From Cheilinus undulatus (Eukaryota; Chordata; Actinopteri; Labriformes; Labridae), in NCBI RefSeq assembly GCF_018320785.1, contig NC_054886.1, forward strand, positions 33,649,732-33,713,731: a DNA stretch of 64,000 nucleotides. The letters are read 5' to 3'. Numbering within the stretch: position 1 is the stretch's first letter; each line of letters starts with the position of its first letter. The position numbers and the translations under genes were made by a program. A model generated the notes under the pieces. That model was not told where the DNA came from, ran no database searches, and was given only the letters and a program-made list of their open reading frames with translations. This document shows positions 1-11,400 of this stretch, one piece after another.

Positions 1-1339
1 CAGAGAGAAGTTGATTCAATGGCGGAATTATGGCGGTGTTCGGTCCTGTGTAGAATTTGTTCATGATGAGATGATGTGTTTTCTTGCCTGTGATTCGGCC
101 GTTGATTTCAGTGGAAAAGCAAAGCAAAATCACTCCACGAGCGCTTTGCCACCGTCAGTATTCAATTCAGCGGACATTCTCATCTGCAAGGAGGTACGTA
201 AAGAGAGGGGCGGAGCTACGGAGCTCAAACAGGGAGAAAAACAGGAAGGGAGGGGGAGTTGAGAGTTGATTCTATATGGATCTCTTCTCAGTCACATATC
301 GGAGCTTTAAATAAATTACACCCAGCGTTTATTTGGAACAGGCGTTTATTTGAAATGGGGACATGTTTCAGTTTCAACATCTGATATGTTGTCTATGTTT
401 TATTGTGAGTAAAGTATGCATTTATATGATTTCAAGTCATTTCATTCTGTTTTTATTGTCATTTTACACAGCGCCCAGCTTTGTGAATTGGGGTTGCAGG
501 ACAAATTTACTTCATTGGCATAATTACAAGTATTATTAGGTCAACCAAAAATCTCAGTATCTCACTCACCAGTGCATCCATGGTGATGCCTGTGGCCACC
601 TCAAGGAAAACCTAAACAAACTTTCACAAGACACCCCCTCTCTGTCAACAAGAGCCATCTCCACCTCTGGGAGTGAGCACTGTTCAAGGAGTAATTCCCT
701 TCCTGACCACCTGAGGGCACTCTGACTGTCAACAGTTCTCATATTTCTCTGTTAAAACTTAACACCTGATGACATGGACTGCTGCACAGCGGTCTAGCTT
801 TATGGTTTTAAAGAATAAAAATCAAAACTGAACCCTGGTATCTGTTAAATTGTTTGGTATTCACAGCTGACTGTAGATTTAGGTCATCTCTTCTTCCATG
901 ATGTATTTCTAAAGTGCTTTTTTTTATTATTTTAGTGGTGCCTTGTGATGTTTCAAATGTAAGGTGCATGTTACATAAGGATAGGAAACATGTTAGAAAG
1001 ATCATAGTTTAAACGTTGTTGATTTTTATCTGAACTGAATGATGTGTTGTTAAATTTTATGATAAATAAACTCAGATAGATCCCATCATTGTCAACAGCC
1101 TTTATCTGAGGTGTGCTCATTCAGTTGCACTTATTGAACAATACTGACTGCAATTAAATAAGAAAAAAGAAAAAAGAAAACTAATGGCCTTTTTACTTTA
1201 AATGCATCACTTGAAGTTTTAAGCTTTTATTTAATTTTGATTGTTAAGGCACAGTGTGCAATGACACAGGTAATGAATACATAGTGGCATGCTGTAGATA
1301 TCGCCAACTGAGCTAACTGTGGACCCATCTCTTTACATC
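1..1339. other. Intergenic, no gene recognised
   Basis: Short open frames near positions 11-269 show no family motif, no start context and no splice signals that would make them convincing. Positions about 1027-1160 resemble 6095-6215 (shared words such as GATGTGTTGTT and TTATCTGAGGTGTGC). This suggests the DNA upstream of the orphan Fc-receptor-like exon and of the intact gene came from one duplication. AATAAA-type words occur but cannot be tied to a gene. Confidence 0.4.
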
Positions 1340-1800
1340 TACCATCTGACTCCCCAAGGCAGCAAACATCACATCTGATTTGACCAGTCAGCATCCCGGG
1401 GTCACCTCAGCCCCAGATCTTTAACCTCGTTGCCCTCCGTGCCTATTTCAGTGGTAGCGCTGAAGTCACCAAGGACAATCAAGGCATCACTATGTGGACC
1501 GAACCTCCCCTCTGGAGCTTAGACTCCAATGAATGAGACCACACCAACCAAATGAGTCAGTTTGGTATGCAGTAAACACTGGTTGACAAGTCTCACCTCC
1601 AGTATTGGGGGCCAGTCTGCTCATATCTGCTAGTGCCACTCCAGTACTAGATGTACCAGGGTGACAGCTACCTCACCTCAGACAAGGTAGTGACTTCAGT
1701 ACCAACCCAAGAAAGCTCCTTGACAGTGCAGGTATGCAAGAGCTCTCCTGCACTGAAGTTGTGTTCCAGGCTTTCTGACCTGGAAAGACTTCTTCAGGTA
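1340..1800 (-). mobile_element. Degraded LINE (non-LTR retrotransposon) endonuclease fragment
   Basis: On the minus strand around 1450-1490 the translation contains LIVLGDFSAT. This matches the GDFNA-type motif of the apurinic endonuclease domain of non-LTR retrotransposons. The frame closes within about 20 codons on one side, so this is a dead fragment. The boundaries are estimates, and the LINE clade cannot be assigned. Confidence 0.55.
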
Positions 1801-2754
1801 TAGTTGACGACACCTCAAGACCAGCAGCAACATTCAACCTACCTGACCGACGTTTGCTGGGTAGAGATTTCTTTAAAATCCAGCACTGAGGATCCTGAGG
1901 GCTTTGCCCCACTGTCTCCAAGTGATGTGCTGCTCATCTTACAGCTGCAATGTGAGGAGTATTCTTCCTACATGGAGCTCTCATTTGTAAATGTTTACGT
2001 GTTAAGGATGAGGGATGAGGGGGGTGCAACCCCTGTGCCCCAAGGCTTTGGAGGCAAGGGATGCCTCCACCTTTCAGCTGCATTCACAACTACAGTAACC
2101 AGGGTGGTTAGAATCAAAGCAACAGCAGCCAAGTTATGCCCGACAGGCATTTTTATTTCTTATACCAAACCCAACATCTTCTGTTTTCTTTAGGTACTTC
2201 AGGAAGCCTACCCAAAGCTACAATAACATCTGCCTATCATGGAGTAAAGTCCCTGATAAGAGAAAAATACCTGCATGTGTGTGGTATCTTTGATAGTCCT
2301 ATGATGCCCTCTTGAGGCCATGCAATACTAATCTACAAATATTTTACAAATACAGTGTACATGGCAGCTCTGAGTCTCCAGCAAAAAAAAAAAAAAAAAA
2401 AAAAACGCAGCATAACTTAATAGTTCCTGTCCCTCTTTTTCAGTCAGAGTGGCACCCATCACTACAAATGCATGCATAAAAACCGAAACATTGAACAACT
2501 GAGCCCCTCTTCCTCGTCTACATTCAGCATGCTATGTTGATGCAAGAACTTAGTGGAGTTTAGCTGCTCTGTGTTGCATTTATTTTGAGCTGACCTGAGG
2601 TTAAAAACTAAAGCATCGTGACTTTACTCTCAGCTACCCTTTGTTGCGTACAACGTGACAGCAGAAAAAAGCTGTAGCGAAGGAGGACGTTTTCTCACGC
2701 TTTAAGTTCATCTGTTCGTCAGTCTGATGCTCAGGCGTTCAGCAGAAAGACACC
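1801..2754. other. Upstream flank of the orphan Fc-receptor-like exon
   Basis: A 129-codon open frame at 1804-2193 has no recognisable motif and is probably chance, next to the LINE fragment. A pure A tract lies at 2383-2405. Around 2300-2330 the sequence resembles 6598-6625 upstream of the intact Fc-receptor-like gene (GATGCCC-CTTGA-GC pattern), which supports common origin of the two upstream regions. Confidence 0.4.
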
Positions 2755-2785
2755 ATGAAGGTTACGACTCTATTCCTCAGAGCAT
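2755..2785 (+). pseudogene. Orphan first exon of an Fc-receptor-like gene
   Basis: ATG at 2755 opens a 31-bp exon encoding MKVTTLFLRA plus one base, followed directly by the donor GTAAGTACTG. The length, phase 1 and donor sequence match the exon at 8410-8440 (MELSALFIRR, GTAAGTACTG). No Ig-domain exon follows before the next copy at 8410. It is therefore either the remains of a truncated duplicate or an alternative upstream first exon for the gene downstream. The interval to 8410 is filled with repeats and a Tc1 transposon. I infer a broken tandem copy, and the upstream similarity supports this. Confidence 0.6.
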
Positions 2786-2869
2786 GTAAGTACTGCACCT
2801 ATAAAACCTTACAATATTAAAGATATTGAAAAGAGTGTGAGTGCAAAAATATCTGTATCTGGTTTTAAT

Positions 2870-3515
2870 CAGAGGTGGCAGAAGTACTCAAATGCCATTC
2901 TTCAGTAGAAGTAACGATAATAGTGTGAGAAAAAGACTGGAAAAGTAGAAGAACTGATAAAGTTACTTTCTTTAAGTAAAAGTTAAAAAAAAGTTCAGGC
3001 TGTGAATTAAAAATATATTTGTTTATTTTAACTAACAGTGATGTGCAATATCTATTTTAACAATTCGTACAGTTCATACTAAAAGCAGTTCAGTTTTCCA
3101 TTTTAGCAGCAGAACTTGAAACATGATCAACATGAGCAAGTTTATACACATAAATATATATACACACACACTACTGCTCAAAAGTTTGGGGTCACTGGCA
3201 AATTTCTTTGTTTTCCAAAGCCAAGTTCACAAACAGTTCTCAGCAACTGTCAGTCCTCTGCATTAGTCTCCTAGTGTGGCTGCTAATCCAAGGCAATCAT
3301 ACTGCACAGCTAATAAACATTTTACGAATAAAAAAGAAAAAAGACTGGACACTGGAGGACCGTAGAAGGGCAAAGTTTAACAAACATTTTTATCAAAATC
3401 TTTATTTCTAACTCTGACAATGTCAGCATGTCCAGTTCGTTTGCTGCATTCTATTCAGACTAATTTCATGAGTTTTTCCATGAGAAAAATAACAAGTGAT
3501 CCCAAACTTTTCAGG

Positions 3516-3549
<34 letters not shown>

Positions 3550-3965
3550 CTATTTATATATATTAGGGTTGTGAAGTTAATTGCGGTTAATCAAGATCAA
3601 CAATAAGGGCACTAATTATTTTTAATTGCGATTAATCTTCTTAATGTCTCATTTAACTTTACAAACTCACAGACAGCTCAGTGGACAAGTCTACAGTCAC
3701 CTGAACCCTTTATTGTCCTCTTACTTCATTTTCAATCCATGACAAGTTCCTTTTTTTCTGGGGTTAAGTTCATATTGAAATCTTTGATCTACCATTTGAA
3801 GAAGGTCTGTTTTCAAACAGGAAGTCCACTACCTTTGTTAAAGACAGTGGAAAAAAAATAAACAATAACAGTGTTAAATGCAAACAATGCTGTTAATTGG
3901 TTTAAAAAACAATCAAGTTAATCACATCCCTATGCTGTGATTAATCGTGATTAATTTGATGATTG
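2870..3965. repeat. Cluster of MITE-like repeats and microsatellite
   Basis: A Tc1/mariner-like inverted-repeat relic spans about 3171-3515: the left end reads CTGCTCAAAAGTTTGGGGTCA and the right end, inverted, has the matching CCAAACTTTT word. A (CA)n run at 3516-3540 passes into a TA-rich run to about 3562. The stretch 3567-3960 (repeated ATTAATCGTGATTAA-like words in both orientations) looks like a hAT-type MITE. No coding sequence is seen. Confidence 0.4.
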
Positions 3966-3989
3966 TAGAATATGTCATAATTGGAAATA

Positions 3990-4855
3990 TTATTCCCATT
4001 TTTGCCACTTCTTTTTGACTCTTTTATCCTGCTTGTTGCAATTTTTTGCCCCTTTTTGCCACTGTTCATTCATTTAAGCTGCCCTTTGCAATTAAATGCC
4101 ACCTGTGAAGCATTATGCCCATTTTCCCAGTTTTCAGATTTTTGCCCATTTTAGTCACTTCTCACTCATTTTTTTCCACTGTTTCGCCACTTTTGGACCA
4201 TTTTTCCCACCTGTCAAGCATTTTTTATTTTACCTCTTCTCACCCATTTTTGCCTTTTCTCCCCTTTTTTGCCATATTACCCCCAGTGTTTGTCCATTTT
4301 TGCCACTTCTGTTTGTCACTTTTCAACCATTTTTGACACTTTTATCCTCCTTTTTTCAATTTTGCCCCCTTTTGCCTATTTTATGCCACTTACCCAATAA
4401 GCTGCCTTTTGCAGTTAAATTCCACTTAATTCCCATTTTCCCACCTTTTTGCTGCCAATTGCCCTTTGTCATCACTTTTCATTCGTTTCTCTCCATGTTT
4501 TTGCCACTTTCGGACCATTTTTGCCACCTGTTACTCATTTTTTTTGCCATTTCTCCCCCATTTTTTGCCACTTGCTACCCCTTTTTGCTTCTTTACCCCC
4601 AGTGTTTGCCCCTTTTTGCCCATTTAAGCTGTCTTTTGCAATTAAATGCCAGTTTCTATCCATTTTCCCATCCTTTTTTCAGATTGTTGCCACTTTTAGA
4701 CAATTTTTTTTGCCAGTTTTAACTTATTTTTTGGTCACTTCCCACACATTTTTGCCACATTCTGCCCCTTTTCGCCACTTTTCTCCCAGTGTTTGCTGCA
4801 TTTTGACTACTTTTGCCACCTATAACTTATTTTAATTGCCACTTTTCACCTCTTA
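3990..4855. repeat. Degenerate minisatellite, TTTTTGCCACTTTT type
   Basis: About 860 bp of imperfect repeats of 20-30 bp built around TTTTTGCCAC and CCCATTTT. It is the reverse complement of the GGCAAAAATGGG minisatellites at 15790-17330, 35225-36230 and inside the hAT element at 51975-52853. Its long pyrimidine-rich open frames (for example 4096-4722) are rich in Phe, Pro, His and Leu and are products of the repeat, not genes. Confidence 0.8.
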
Positions 4856-4859
4856 GATT

Positions 4860-6900
4860 GTGGCCCTCGCAAATGTATTTTTCAACAATTTGGCTTTTTG
4901 GTTGAGCAGGGTTGAATAACACTGATTTAAATAAACTCTAACTGCACGTTATCTTTCATTTTCATGTTGCAATCATGGTTTTTGCTGCTGATCCATGTCC
5001 ATTTTTTTCAAGTCATCATTTCCTGTCTTATTCCAGAACAAGGAATTTTTAGTTGCTTGGCAAATCAAGCCATGCAACAAAGTGAAGCAAGTGTGTAAGA
5101 CCGCTTCTATTCAATCAATCAGGTAAAATCGGATTCAGTCTGTTCCCTATTCCTTTTTGATATTATTAAAAGTCTAAATTATCGACCTGTGTGCAAATAG
5201 AAGGAGGAATTGGACTTTAAATCTCTTTGTAATCCAAGTAAGAGTCAAAATAGTACATATTTTCTGTTGTTCGTTCTTATTGTGTTTTAAATATTTTAAT
5301 GAAGCTTATGTAAGATAAAGCAGGAAGGCTGTTTCATTTCCAATAATCATTTTATCCATTAAGAAACACTGCCTCCCTTTTCCTCTTCTATTTCCTGCTA
5401 AGATAATCATTCCCAGCCATTCCCTTTCTGCAAAGACCCCTCTCAATCCAATCACCCCTTAGCTGTCATATCTTAAAATCAGTTCTCCTCTCCTTGGTTG
5501 TTTCGGTGCAAACACCGCAACCCTCCTCCACCCCAGCCACCTCCATTACATCTCATCGGTGTCCAGGTCCGGCTCCTTGGTGCCTTCCTGCATCCCTACA
5601 TCGCTACTTCCAATCATCAGTCTGGGTCAAGCTCCTCAGATGCTCCTCAGATGTCTTTTCCTCATCTTATCCTGTTCCTTCCATCACCACCACCAGTGTC
5701 CAGACTCCATGCTGTCTGCCTCACTACCCCTTTAAGTCTATAATGACATCACGATGGAGTCTATTTACCAAAGACATTCACAATTTTAAAAATGTCGAAC
5801 ATACCTTAACTTGTAAAAGGAATGCGTTTTTTTTAATTTACATTTATTTTACATCTGCTTGATCTTCTACTGACCAGTGTAAAATGCTTTCCCCTGGTTG
5901 ATTCAAGCATGTATCACACTTACTCAAGCTGGTGTTGAACTGTTTGGTCTTGAAAGTTGTTTTTTTCTGAGTGCCTGTCCAACTGTTTTGTTCAAATATT
6001 ATCATTATACTCCTCTTTTGCATTTGTAGCGCTTTGAGATTTGCTTTAAATAAATAATTAAAAAGAGTGAGAAATGCATTAGAGTGTAGAGTTGCTGATT
6101 AAAGACTGAGCTGAAGGATGTGTTGTTCACTGTTGTCTTTTTAAAATAGACGTCGTTCTCATGATGGTCTTCAGCCCTTATCTGAGGTGTGCGGCTGACT
6201 CGCACTTTCAGCTCCTATTTTAACAGTACAATGTGCAGTTTAATCACATACCTGTTTTTTTTGATGTGATCTCATGTCTAAAAACGCTGTTTAAGATTAG
6301 AAAGCTGCAGCTTACCTCAGTGTGGTCAGCTTCATGATGTGAATAGTCTAGACGTGTGACTGCTGCTATAAACTTCATACACACTTACGAAACAATAAAA
6401 AAGATGCAGACATATCCAAAACTATTCACTTAGAAAGGCAGTATGCAGAGTTTGCAGCTAAACGTCTTGATGATTTTTCTGAAATCAAGAACATGTGTCC
6501 ACAGCCACACAGAACATTAGGGTAAGCCAATTCTACAGTAAGGGAAAAGATATTATTGTAAGAGACTGTTGAAATGCACTGATGAAACAATAGTTCTCTG
6601 ATGCCCCCTTGAAGCTTTGCAATGTAATTGAACCTTTACAGATCCTCCCTATGGCTTTTGTCCTCTGCTATGTCTGATTGGTACAGAGGTCCTTTGTGTT
6701 GTTTCTCTCCAGGACTTATTCATCACATGCAATATTTCCCCTGCTCCTCACTAATCTTTATTTGTATGTCCAGCTTAAATAAACTGGAAGTTTGCTGAGG
6801 TATGAGGGAAATCTCTTGGTTGGGTTTAAGATAAGGCTTAGAGAATCAGGAAAATCAAATGAAGAGACCCCCATCTTGAAGTTCCAGTTGCTCCAAAGAT
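4860..6900. other. Intergenic, no gene recognised
   Basis: No exon, RNA gene or complete transposon could be supported. A CT-rich segment at 5340-5740 gives overlapping Pro/Ser-rich open frames without motifs. Words near 6025-6060 (GCGCTTTGAGAT followed by AAATAAATAA) look like the tail of a retroelement. From about 6090 the sequence resembles the upstream region at about 1030-1160. Confidence 0.4.
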
Positions 6901-6901
6901 A

Positions 6902-8142
6902 CACTATATTGCCAAAAGTATTCACTCACCCATCCAAATAGTTGAAACCAGGTGTTCCAATCACTTCCATGGCCACAGGTGTTTAAATTTAAGCACCTAG
7001 GCATGCAGACTGTTTCTACAAACATTTGTGAAAGAATGGGTCGCTCTCAGGAGCTCAGTGAATTCCAGCGTGGTACTGTGATAGGATGCCACCTGTGCAA
7101 CAAGTCCAGTGGTGAAATTTCCTGGCTCCTAAATATTCCACAGCCAGCTGTCAGTGGTATTATAACAAAGTGGAAGCCATTGAGAACGACAGCAACTCAG
7201 CCACCAAGTGGTAGGCCACGTAAAATGACGGAGCAGGGTCAGCGGATGCTGAGGCATAAAGTGCACAGAGGTTGCCAACTTTCTGCAGAGTCGATCACTA
7301 CAGACCTCCAAACTTCATGTGGCCTTCAGATTAGATCAAGAACAGTGGTAGAGAGCTTCATGGAATGGGTTTCCATGGCCGAGCAGCTGCATCCAAGCCA
7401 TACATCACCAAGTGCAATGTAAAGCGTTGGATGCAGTGGTGTAAAGCATGCCGCCACTGGACTCTAGAGCAGTGGAGACGCCTTCTCTGGAGTGACAAAT
7501 CCCGCCATCTGGCAATCTGATGGACAAGTCTGGGTTTGGGGGTTGCCAGGAGAACGGTACTTGTCTGACTGCATTGGGCCAAGTGTAAAGTTTGGTGGAG
7601 GGGGATTATGGTGTGGGCTTGTGTTTCAGGAGCTGGGCTTGGCCCCTTAGTCCCAGTCAAAGGAACTCTGAATGCTTCAGCATACCAAGAGATTTTGGAC
7701 AATTCCATGCTCCCAACTTTGTGGGAACAGTTTGGGGATGGCCCCTTCCTGTTCCACCATGACTGTGCACCAGTGCACAAAGCAAGGTCCATAAAGACAT
7801 GGATGAGAGAGTTTGGTGTGGATCAACTTGACTGGCCTGCACAGAGTCCTGACCTCAACCCCATAGAACACCTTTGGGATGAATTAGAGCGGAGACTGAG
7901 AGCCAGGTCTTCTCGTCCAACATCAGTGTGTGACCTCACAAATGCGCTTCTGGGAGAATGGTCAAAAATTCCCATAAACACACTCCTAAACCTTTTGGAA
8001 AGCCTTCCCAGAAGATTTGAAGCTGTTATAGCTGCAACAGTTGGACCAATTTCATATTAAAACCTATGGATTAAGAATGGGATGTCACTTAAGTTCATAT
8101 GCAAGTCAAGGCAGGTGAGCAAATACTTTTGGCAATATAGTG
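6902..8142 (+). mobile_element. Tc1-like transposon with complete ends, inactive
   Basis: The element begins CACTATATTGCCAAAAGTAT and ends with its inverted complement, and it is flanked by TA at 6900-6901 and 8143-8144. That is the target duplication of the Tc1/mariner superfamily. At 1241 bp it is slightly shorter than typical full-length Tc1 elements. The single internal gene is frameshifted (separate entry), so the copy could move only if transposase were supplied in trans. Confidence 0.93.
7036..8060 (+). pseudogene. Tc1-like transposase, frameshifted
   Basis: The reading starts at 7036 (MGRSQELSEFQRG) with an N-terminal helix-turn-helix region, stays open to about 7350, shifts frame, then stops near 7518 and resumes in a third frame to 8060. 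The catalytic DD34E triad can be located in pieces: first Asp in SDKS near 7493, second Asp in FHHDCAP at 7761, and Glu in DLNPIE at 7866, with the usual 34-residue spacing between the last two. At least two frameshifts and one in-frame stop make it non-functional. Cut-and-paste transposase is the known role of the family. Confidence 0.92.
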
Positions 8143-8144
8143 TA

Positions 8145-8409
8145 ACTACCTTTGTGGCATGTCTGCTTGTTGGTGCATTATAAGAAGAATCTTCGGGTAG
8201 CATAATAGTTTTTTGAACAAATTGTTTAAGTGCTAAAACTAAGACCCTGAAGACCCTCTCTGACTCCGTTAGAGGGGCCTTCACTGTGAATGCTGCAGCC
8301 TTATTTAGGGTTGACGTTATTCATTAGCCACACAGGAAATGGTGGTTCTTGCTTAAATATACTTCAGTTGTACTTCAACCTGACATCTGACAGTCAACAG
8401 GAAGACAAG
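8145..8409 (+). promoter_or_regulatory. Probable promoter of the Fc-receptor-like gene
   Basis: This 265-bp interval lies between the Tc1 element and the first exon. An AT-rich AAATATA word near 8356 sits about 50 bp upstream of the first ATG and could be a TATA-like element. A CAGGAAAT Ets/PU.1-type core lies near 8330, which would suit a leukocyte gene. Both sites are short and proposed only from position. Confidence 0.3.
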
Positions 8410-11400
8410 ATGGAGCTCTCAGCTCTTTTCATCAGACGTTGTAAGTACTGACTTTGTTATTACGACCATTCTGGTGTGAAACTACAGTAAATAAACCTTC
8501 TGGCGCTCATACTTTGTCTTGTTTTTACCTTTTTAATGATGAACGTGTTGATACTGCTGGTTGCACTGGTTCACCTTAATTATTCTCAGGAAAATGGTAA
8601 GTAGTTAAATGTCCATATGGAATGAGAATATATCTGGTTCAAATTGTAGTTAGTTTACATGTTGAACTTTGGACTTCTCCTACAATCCAAAGACATGCTT
8701 GATGGGTTATGTCATCAATCTGGATCGCTTTTGGGTGTGAATGGGTGAAAGTCTGCTTTTTGTGTGTTTGCACTGTATGTCAAACCTGGGGTTGACTGGG
8801 TTTACCCTGCCTCTCAACACCCCGTGGAACTGATAATGGATGGAAAAATTAAAGTGAATTTGATTTTCTGATTTTTTACGCTGCACTGTCTTTGTCTTTT
8901 GTCCAGCTTTTGGTGAGATTATTCCAACAAAACTGCAGCTCTTTGAGTACAAACCTATCACTTTTGACTGTGAGGGTTTTGAGGTGAAGACTGGATGGAC
9001 AGTCATGAGGAAGACAAATGGGAAAGTGAGCAAATGTGTGAGTACCTGGGAGACAAAAAGACAGTCCATCTGTGCCATCAGCCCAACATATCAAGCAGAC
9101 AGTGGAGAGTACTGGTGTGAGACGGCAGCAGGAGAGAAAAGCAACACAGTCAACATCACCGTCACTGGTAACAGACCTATTGATTATGTTCCACTAAACT
9201 TTACATTACTTCTAACTTCATTGTTCCTTGTCATAGATGGAGCCGTGATCTTGGAGAGTCCTGTTCGTCCTGTCGTGGAGGGAGACAGTGTGCCTCTGAG
9301 ATGTAGAAGTAAATTGACATCCTCTGCCCACATCGCAGATTTCTATAAAGACGGCGTTCTCATTGGCAGCGGTTCATTAGGAGAGATTTCAATCAAGGAT
9401 GTTTCTAAATCACATGAGGGATTTTACATGTGCAGCATATCTGACTACAGAGAATCACCACAGAGCTGGCTGGCCGTCAGAGGTAAGATAAAAGACCCTC
9501 AGAGCTTATTATACTGAGCAAAGTTGGATAAAAAATATAATAAGTTAAAGTTTTTTAAAAGTGTATTATCTGTTAGAGAAAAACAGAAATGTATATTTCT
9601 ATGTTCTTAACAAAAGAGAGCAAAAGTCACCAGAAGAAGCAGTCAAACTGTTTGGAGTTATCATCCAAACCCTTCTGGTACTCTAGAAAGACACAATACA
9701 CAGTGGCCACTTCATTAGGTATAGGTTCTTTGCAGACAGCTAATGGAAGAGATTTCCAGATGGGGGGCAAGGAGTGATTTCTGCATAGGAAAAGGCTACA
9801 AAAACGTCACGTTCTGTGCTTCTTACAACTATGTTGATGTTTCAAAGTGAAAATATAATGAAGATTCTTAACCTACTGAGGAATGTTGTGAGTTCTTAAA
9901 TTGCTGTGAGATTTTCGGGCAAAAAAACAGTTTGCCTCCGTAAAAAGTCTGGACTAGCGTGAGGGTTCTAACGTTTTATCCTTCCACATAAAATACATCT
10001 GAAACGTGCCCCACCTTTGAATTGTATATCGCTTCATATCTTAACATTGCTAAAGGACAGCTAACAAGGACTATAGCTACAGCAACTGAGCCTGCCGATC
10101 ACTCGTAACCGTTGGTGATGACGGTAAATTCAGCTGACAGTTCAACATAGCCATGGGATGCTAACTTCCAGGCTTTGCCTACAAAATGACGCCATGACTG
10201 CACCACTCTATTTAGGGTCCCAAATCGGGATGCAACTCTGCGTAGTCTAGAAAATGCCTGTCTGGATATTTTCTCTTTTTCTCACACTCTCTGTAAACCA
10301 GAGAGACGGTTGTGATGGTGTGAAAATCCCAGTGGATTAGTAGTTTGTGACCAACAATCGTGGCATGTCAGAGTTTCTCAGATCACCTTTGTTTCCCAGT
10401 CTGATTCTTGGTTTGAACTTCAGAATACTGTCTTGACCATGTCTGCGTATCTAAACACATTGTCTGCAGCCATGCAGTTTTGATGTGTGGTATTTTGTTT
10501 CATAAACAGCTGAACATGTAAACCTAATGAAGTGGTCAAAAGCATTTTACAGTTACGAGTATGCGTTTGTATGTTAATAGTGTGATAGAACTAATCAGTG
10601 GGGATGCTGAGTAAGCATCCACACTATTGATATTCGTGTCGGCCATTTTGTTTATTATTATTCTTCTTCTGCACTTGCTATCTCCTCCTTTATACTTTAT
10701 CATATCGACACCGTTTAAACTTAAAAAAAAAATCACTTTATTCGTCATTTGACTGCTATGACTTTTCTCATTTCCAACTTTTATAATTTTTAAAATATTT
10801 AACTTTGTTTAACAATGTTAAACAGATGGTAAAATTTCACAAATCTGCGCTTTTTTCAACTCCTCATAACTCTGGCACTCCTTGGGCTATTTTCATTATT
10901 CTACTATCATACTCTTCAGCTTCTTGTGCTCTTTTCAGCTATTTTTAATACTTTTTTACATTATTTATACTTTTTCAACAATTTTGCTTTTTGCTGATCC
11001 AACTTTATGAAGATTTTGGCTCTCTCAGACGTTTTCATGGAGTATATGGAGAGATTTAAAGTGATAACATCATCGCTACAGTGCAGGAGAAGAGTTGTGG
11101 GAAGAGGCAGAACTTCTGAAAAAAACTGCTCTCCTGAAAAAAAAAATGTTCAACAGCTATTTTTATGCTATTTTTAGGCTACTTTCAGCTTATTTTATCC
11201 TTTTTAGCAATTGAATGCCATGTTTGGCTACCTTTACGCCATTTTAAGCTATTTTCAGCTATTTCATGCTATTTTCAGCTATTTCATGCTAGTTTTATGC
11301 TATTTTCAGCGATTTAGAGGCTACTTTCAGCTATTCCTGAGATATTTTCAGCTATTTTTGGGCTACTTTCACCTTTTTTTTATCCTTTTTTAGCTTTTGA

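Noticed and set aside
1804-2193. 129-codon open frame
   Set aside because: No family motif, no splice or promoter support, next to a LINE fragment.
3516-3562. CRISPR-like or functional tandem repeat
   Set aside because: It is a plain CA/TA microsatellite in a vertebrate genome; no spaced identical repeats occur anywhere in the window.
4096-4835. Long open frames (128-208 codons) rich in Phe, Pro, His and Leu
   Set aside because: They come from the TTTTTGCCAC minisatellite; the same kind of frame appears in the inverse arrays at 15.8, 35.2 and 52.4 kb. No start context or motif.
7358-7871. Minus-strand open frames over the Tc1 element
   Set aside because: Antisense shadows of the transposase pseudogene.
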